From Tissierella_A sp964489715 (GTDB taxonomy: Bacteria; Bacillota; Clostridia; Tissierellales; Tissierellaceae), in NCBI GenBank assembly GCA_964489715.1, contig CAZBAK010000024.1, positions 1 to 24,216 on the forward strand: DNA of 24,216 bases, in the 5' to 3' direction. The notes beneath the pieces were generated by a model. It worked only from the letters and a program-made list of their open reading frames with translations. It had not been told where the DNA came from and did no database searches. The position numbers were made by a program, and so were the translations under genes. Positions 22,698 through 24,216 of this stretch are shown here, piece by piece (the first letter of the stretch is position 1; every line of letters begins with the position of its first letter).

Positions 22698-23252
22698 ATG
22701 TTAGAAGATTTAAGAGAAATAGTTTTTGGAAAGAGCAAGGAAGAGGCAGCAAAGGAGATTGCAGTAGGGGCTGTTATAGGTACATTTATAGGGGTTGCAG
22801 TAGGAGTATTGCTTGCACCTCAATCTGGAGAAAAGACTCGTGAAGATATTAAAAAGAAATCTGAAGAAGTGGCTAAGGATGTAAAGGATACACTGGATGA
22901 AAAGCTTGAAGAAGCTAAGGCTCTTAAAGAAAAAGCTTCAGTTCAGATTAAATCTAATATTGAAGGAATAAAAGCTAATGTAGATGATATGAAAGATGAA
23001 AAAGATGAAATGGTTGAAGATATAAAAGATGGCTACGAGGATGTTAAAGAAATAGCTAAAGATACCAAGGCAGATGTAGAAGATAATGTGGAAGATATAA
23101 AAGATGAAGCAAAAAATTTAAAGGACAATACTAAAGATGCTTCAAAAAAACAAGAAGATGGTGTAGAAGACTTGGAACTAAAGACAGAAAACTTAAAAGA
23201 AGCTTCTGATAATGTTAAGGAAGCTTGGAGAGAAGTTGAGAAAAAGAATTAA
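22698..23252 (+). CDS. YtxH domain-containing membrane-tethered protein
   Basis: A 184-aa protein. The N-terminal part KEIAVGAVIGTFIGVAVGVLLAPQSGEKTRED (residues 19-50) is the YtxH signature, a single Gly-rich helix followed by APxSGxxTR. The rest (about 50-184) is a long Lys/Asp/Glu-rich helical repeat region (repeated VKDxxD and DIKDE-like units), probably a coiled coil or intrinsically disordered, resembling LEA-like stress proteins. ATG 22698 is chosen over ATG 22680, since AAGGGGA at 22684-22690 lies seven bases before it. General-stress-linked homologues are known in Bacillus; the role here is inferred. Confidence 0.82.
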   Translation: MLEDLREIVFGKSKEEAAKEIAVGAVIGTFIGVAVGVLLAPQSGEKTREDIKKKSEEVAKDVKDTLDEKLEEAKALKEKASVQIKSNIEGIKANVDDMKDEKDEMVEDIKDGYEDVKEIAKDTKADVEDNVEDIKDEAKNLKDNTKDASKKQEDGVEDLELKTENLKEASDNVKEAWREVEKKN

Positions 23253-23275
23253 AAGAATAAGTAAATGTAAATAAA

Positions 23276-23318
23276 AAAATACTCTGCTTATTAGAAATCC
23301 AAGCAGAGTATTTTAAGT
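23276..23318. terminator. Intrinsic terminator after the YtxH gene
   Basis: A 14-bp perfect stem AAAATACTCTGCTT (23276-23289) with its complement (23301-23314) around an 11-base loop. A- and T-rich arms allow termination in both directions. Confidence 0.8.
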
Positions 23319-23325
23319 TGCTTAG

Positions 23326-23364
23326 AAATCTTCTATATCAGATAGCTTGATATGGAAGATTTTT
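23326..23364 (+). terminator. Second hairpin with T-run upstream of pcrA
   Basis: A 15-bp stem (23326-23340 with 23348-23362, one G-U pair) and a 7-base loop, then TTTTT. It directly follows the previous terminator and may act as a backup. Confidence 0.6.
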
Positions 23365-23428
23365 CATTGGAAATAAAGGCCTACTTAAGATATAATAATA
23401 GGGTAATAATGAAACGGATGGTGAAAAA

Positions 23429-24216
23429 ATGGATTATTTAGAAGGATTAAATGATAGCCAGAGACAAGCGGTTCTTCATACAGAAGGGCCTTTGCTTATT
23501 ATGGCAGGAGCAGGATCGGGAAAGACAAGAGTTGTTACTCATAAAATAGCTTATTTAATCAAAGAGAAAAATGTATATCCAAGTAGCATTTTAGCGATTA
23601 CATTTACCAATAAGGCTGCAAGTGAGATGAAGGAAAGGGTAAAAGAACTTATAGATGCTGATGTAGATAGGATGTGGATGGGGACTTTTCACTCTATATG
23701 CGTTAGGATCTTGAGAAGAGATATAGATAGATTAGGATACAATAATTCTTTTACTATATATGATAGAGATGATCAAATTACACTTATGAAGGAATGTATT
23801 AAAGAATTAAACATAAACAAGGAAATGTATAAAGAGTCAGCTATACTTTCGAAAATCAGTTCATTAAAAGATTCAAGTATTGAACCAGATACATATATAA
23901 ATGAAAACTATGGTGATTTTAGAGAGAGAAATATAGGAGAACTTTATGCTCTCTATGAAAAGAAATTAAAAAAGTATAATGCCTTAGATTTTGATGATCT
24001 TATTATAAAAACTGTGGTTTTACTCAAGGAAAATAAAGATATATTAGATTTTTATCAAAATAAGTTTAAGTATGTTTTTGTGGATGAGTACCAAGATACA
24101 AATAAAATTCAATATGAATTTGCAAGACTACTATCTGGAAAGTATGAGAATATCTGTGTGGTAGGGGATTCTGATCAATCGATTTACGGTTGGAGAGGGG
24201 CAGATATTAGTAATAT
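23429..24216 (+). CDS. pcrA: UvrD/PcrA superfamily 1A DNA helicase, N-terminal part (runs off the window)
   Basis: An ATP-dependent 3'-5' DNA helicase used in repair and rolling-circle replication. About 262 residues are present and the frame is still open at the right edge. The order of SF1 motifs is intact: LNDSQRQAV (Q motif), Walker A GAGSGKT (27-33), ITFTNKAASEM (Ia), MGTFHS (Ib), VDEYQD (218-223; motif II, with Tyr instead of the common Phe), and VVGDSDQSIYGWRGAD (III). ATG 23429 is supported by GGATGGTGA. PcrA is preferred over RecB-like relatives by its GDSDQSIYGWRGAD motif and the gene's size at the start. ligA usually follows pcrA, which cannot be checked here. Confidence 0.88.
   Translation, partial: MDYLEGLNDSQRQAVLHTEGPLLIMAGAGSGKTRVVTHKIAYLIKEKNVYPSSILAITFTNKAASEMKERVKELIDADVDRMWMGTFHSICVRILRRDIDRLGYNNSFTIYDRDDQITLMKECIKELNINKEMYKESAILSKISSLKDSSIEPDTYINENYGDFRERNIGELYALYEKKLKKYNALDFDDLIIKTVVLLKENKDILDFYQNKFKYVFVDEYQDTNKIQYEFARLLSGKYENICVVGDSDQSIYGWRGADISN

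Overview
The window looks like chromosomal DNA of a low-GC, probably anaerobic Bacillota (Clostridia/Tissierellia type). The evidence is strong purine-rich Shine-Dalgarno sites before almost every gene, heavy AGA/AGG and ATA codon use, an ECF-type biotin transporter under BirA-like operators, a SleB-type cortex/cell-wall hydrolase (which suggests a spore former), and AmmeMemoRadiSam genes. Genus is not claimed. No rRNA, tRNA, CRISPR array, phage or transposase gene was found. Most of the window is ordinary housekeeping DNA, with one repeat-rich, unfinished stretch near 20.1-20.5 kb.

Layout. 1-1832: tail of a GntR-like regulator, an ABC ATPase, its permease and an overlooked 31-aa membrane peptide, all in one operon. 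1991-3889 (minus): membrane-anchored 5'-nucleotidase-type phosphoesterase. 4046-6549: cytidylate-kinase-like protein, diacylglycerol-kinase-family lipid kinase, a lipoprotein and a small membrane protein. 6746-9704: DJ-1/PfpI protein, a MEMO1-AMMECR1 fusion and their radical SAM partner. 9953-11308: HlyC/CorC (CNNM-like) transporter. 11363-12994: birA and convergent bioY, with two BirA-like operators flanking a consensus promoter upstream of bioY. 13136-15353: tag (3-methyladenine glycosylase), an acyltransferase-3 membrane protein and a cyclase-family hydrolase. 15480-17337: lplA-lipA. 17452-18366: SleB-like hydrolase. 18570-19199: lipoprotein. 19260-20117 (minus): glycine-betaine-type binding protein with a doubtful 5' end, lying against a 45-bp tandem repeat array that contains a 100-N assembly gap. 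20598-22595: DUF2007, DUF1835/DUF3658, a glycine-zipper peptide and a DMSP-lyase-family cupin. 22698-23252: YtxH-like protein. 23429-end: start of pcrA.

How the genes work together. BirA attaches biotin and probably represses bioY, so biotin uptake follows demand. LplA and LipA together supply protein-bound lipoate. The AmmeMemoRadiSam pair is a conserved set of unknown substrate. The cupin near 22 kb keeps the metal ligands of DMSP lyases but has Trp where the family's catalytic Tyr sits, so it probably does something else. The best leads are this cupin and its uncharacterised operon, the double BirA-operator arrangement, the repeat array with its probably artificial gap, and the 31-aa peptide behind the ABC transporter.
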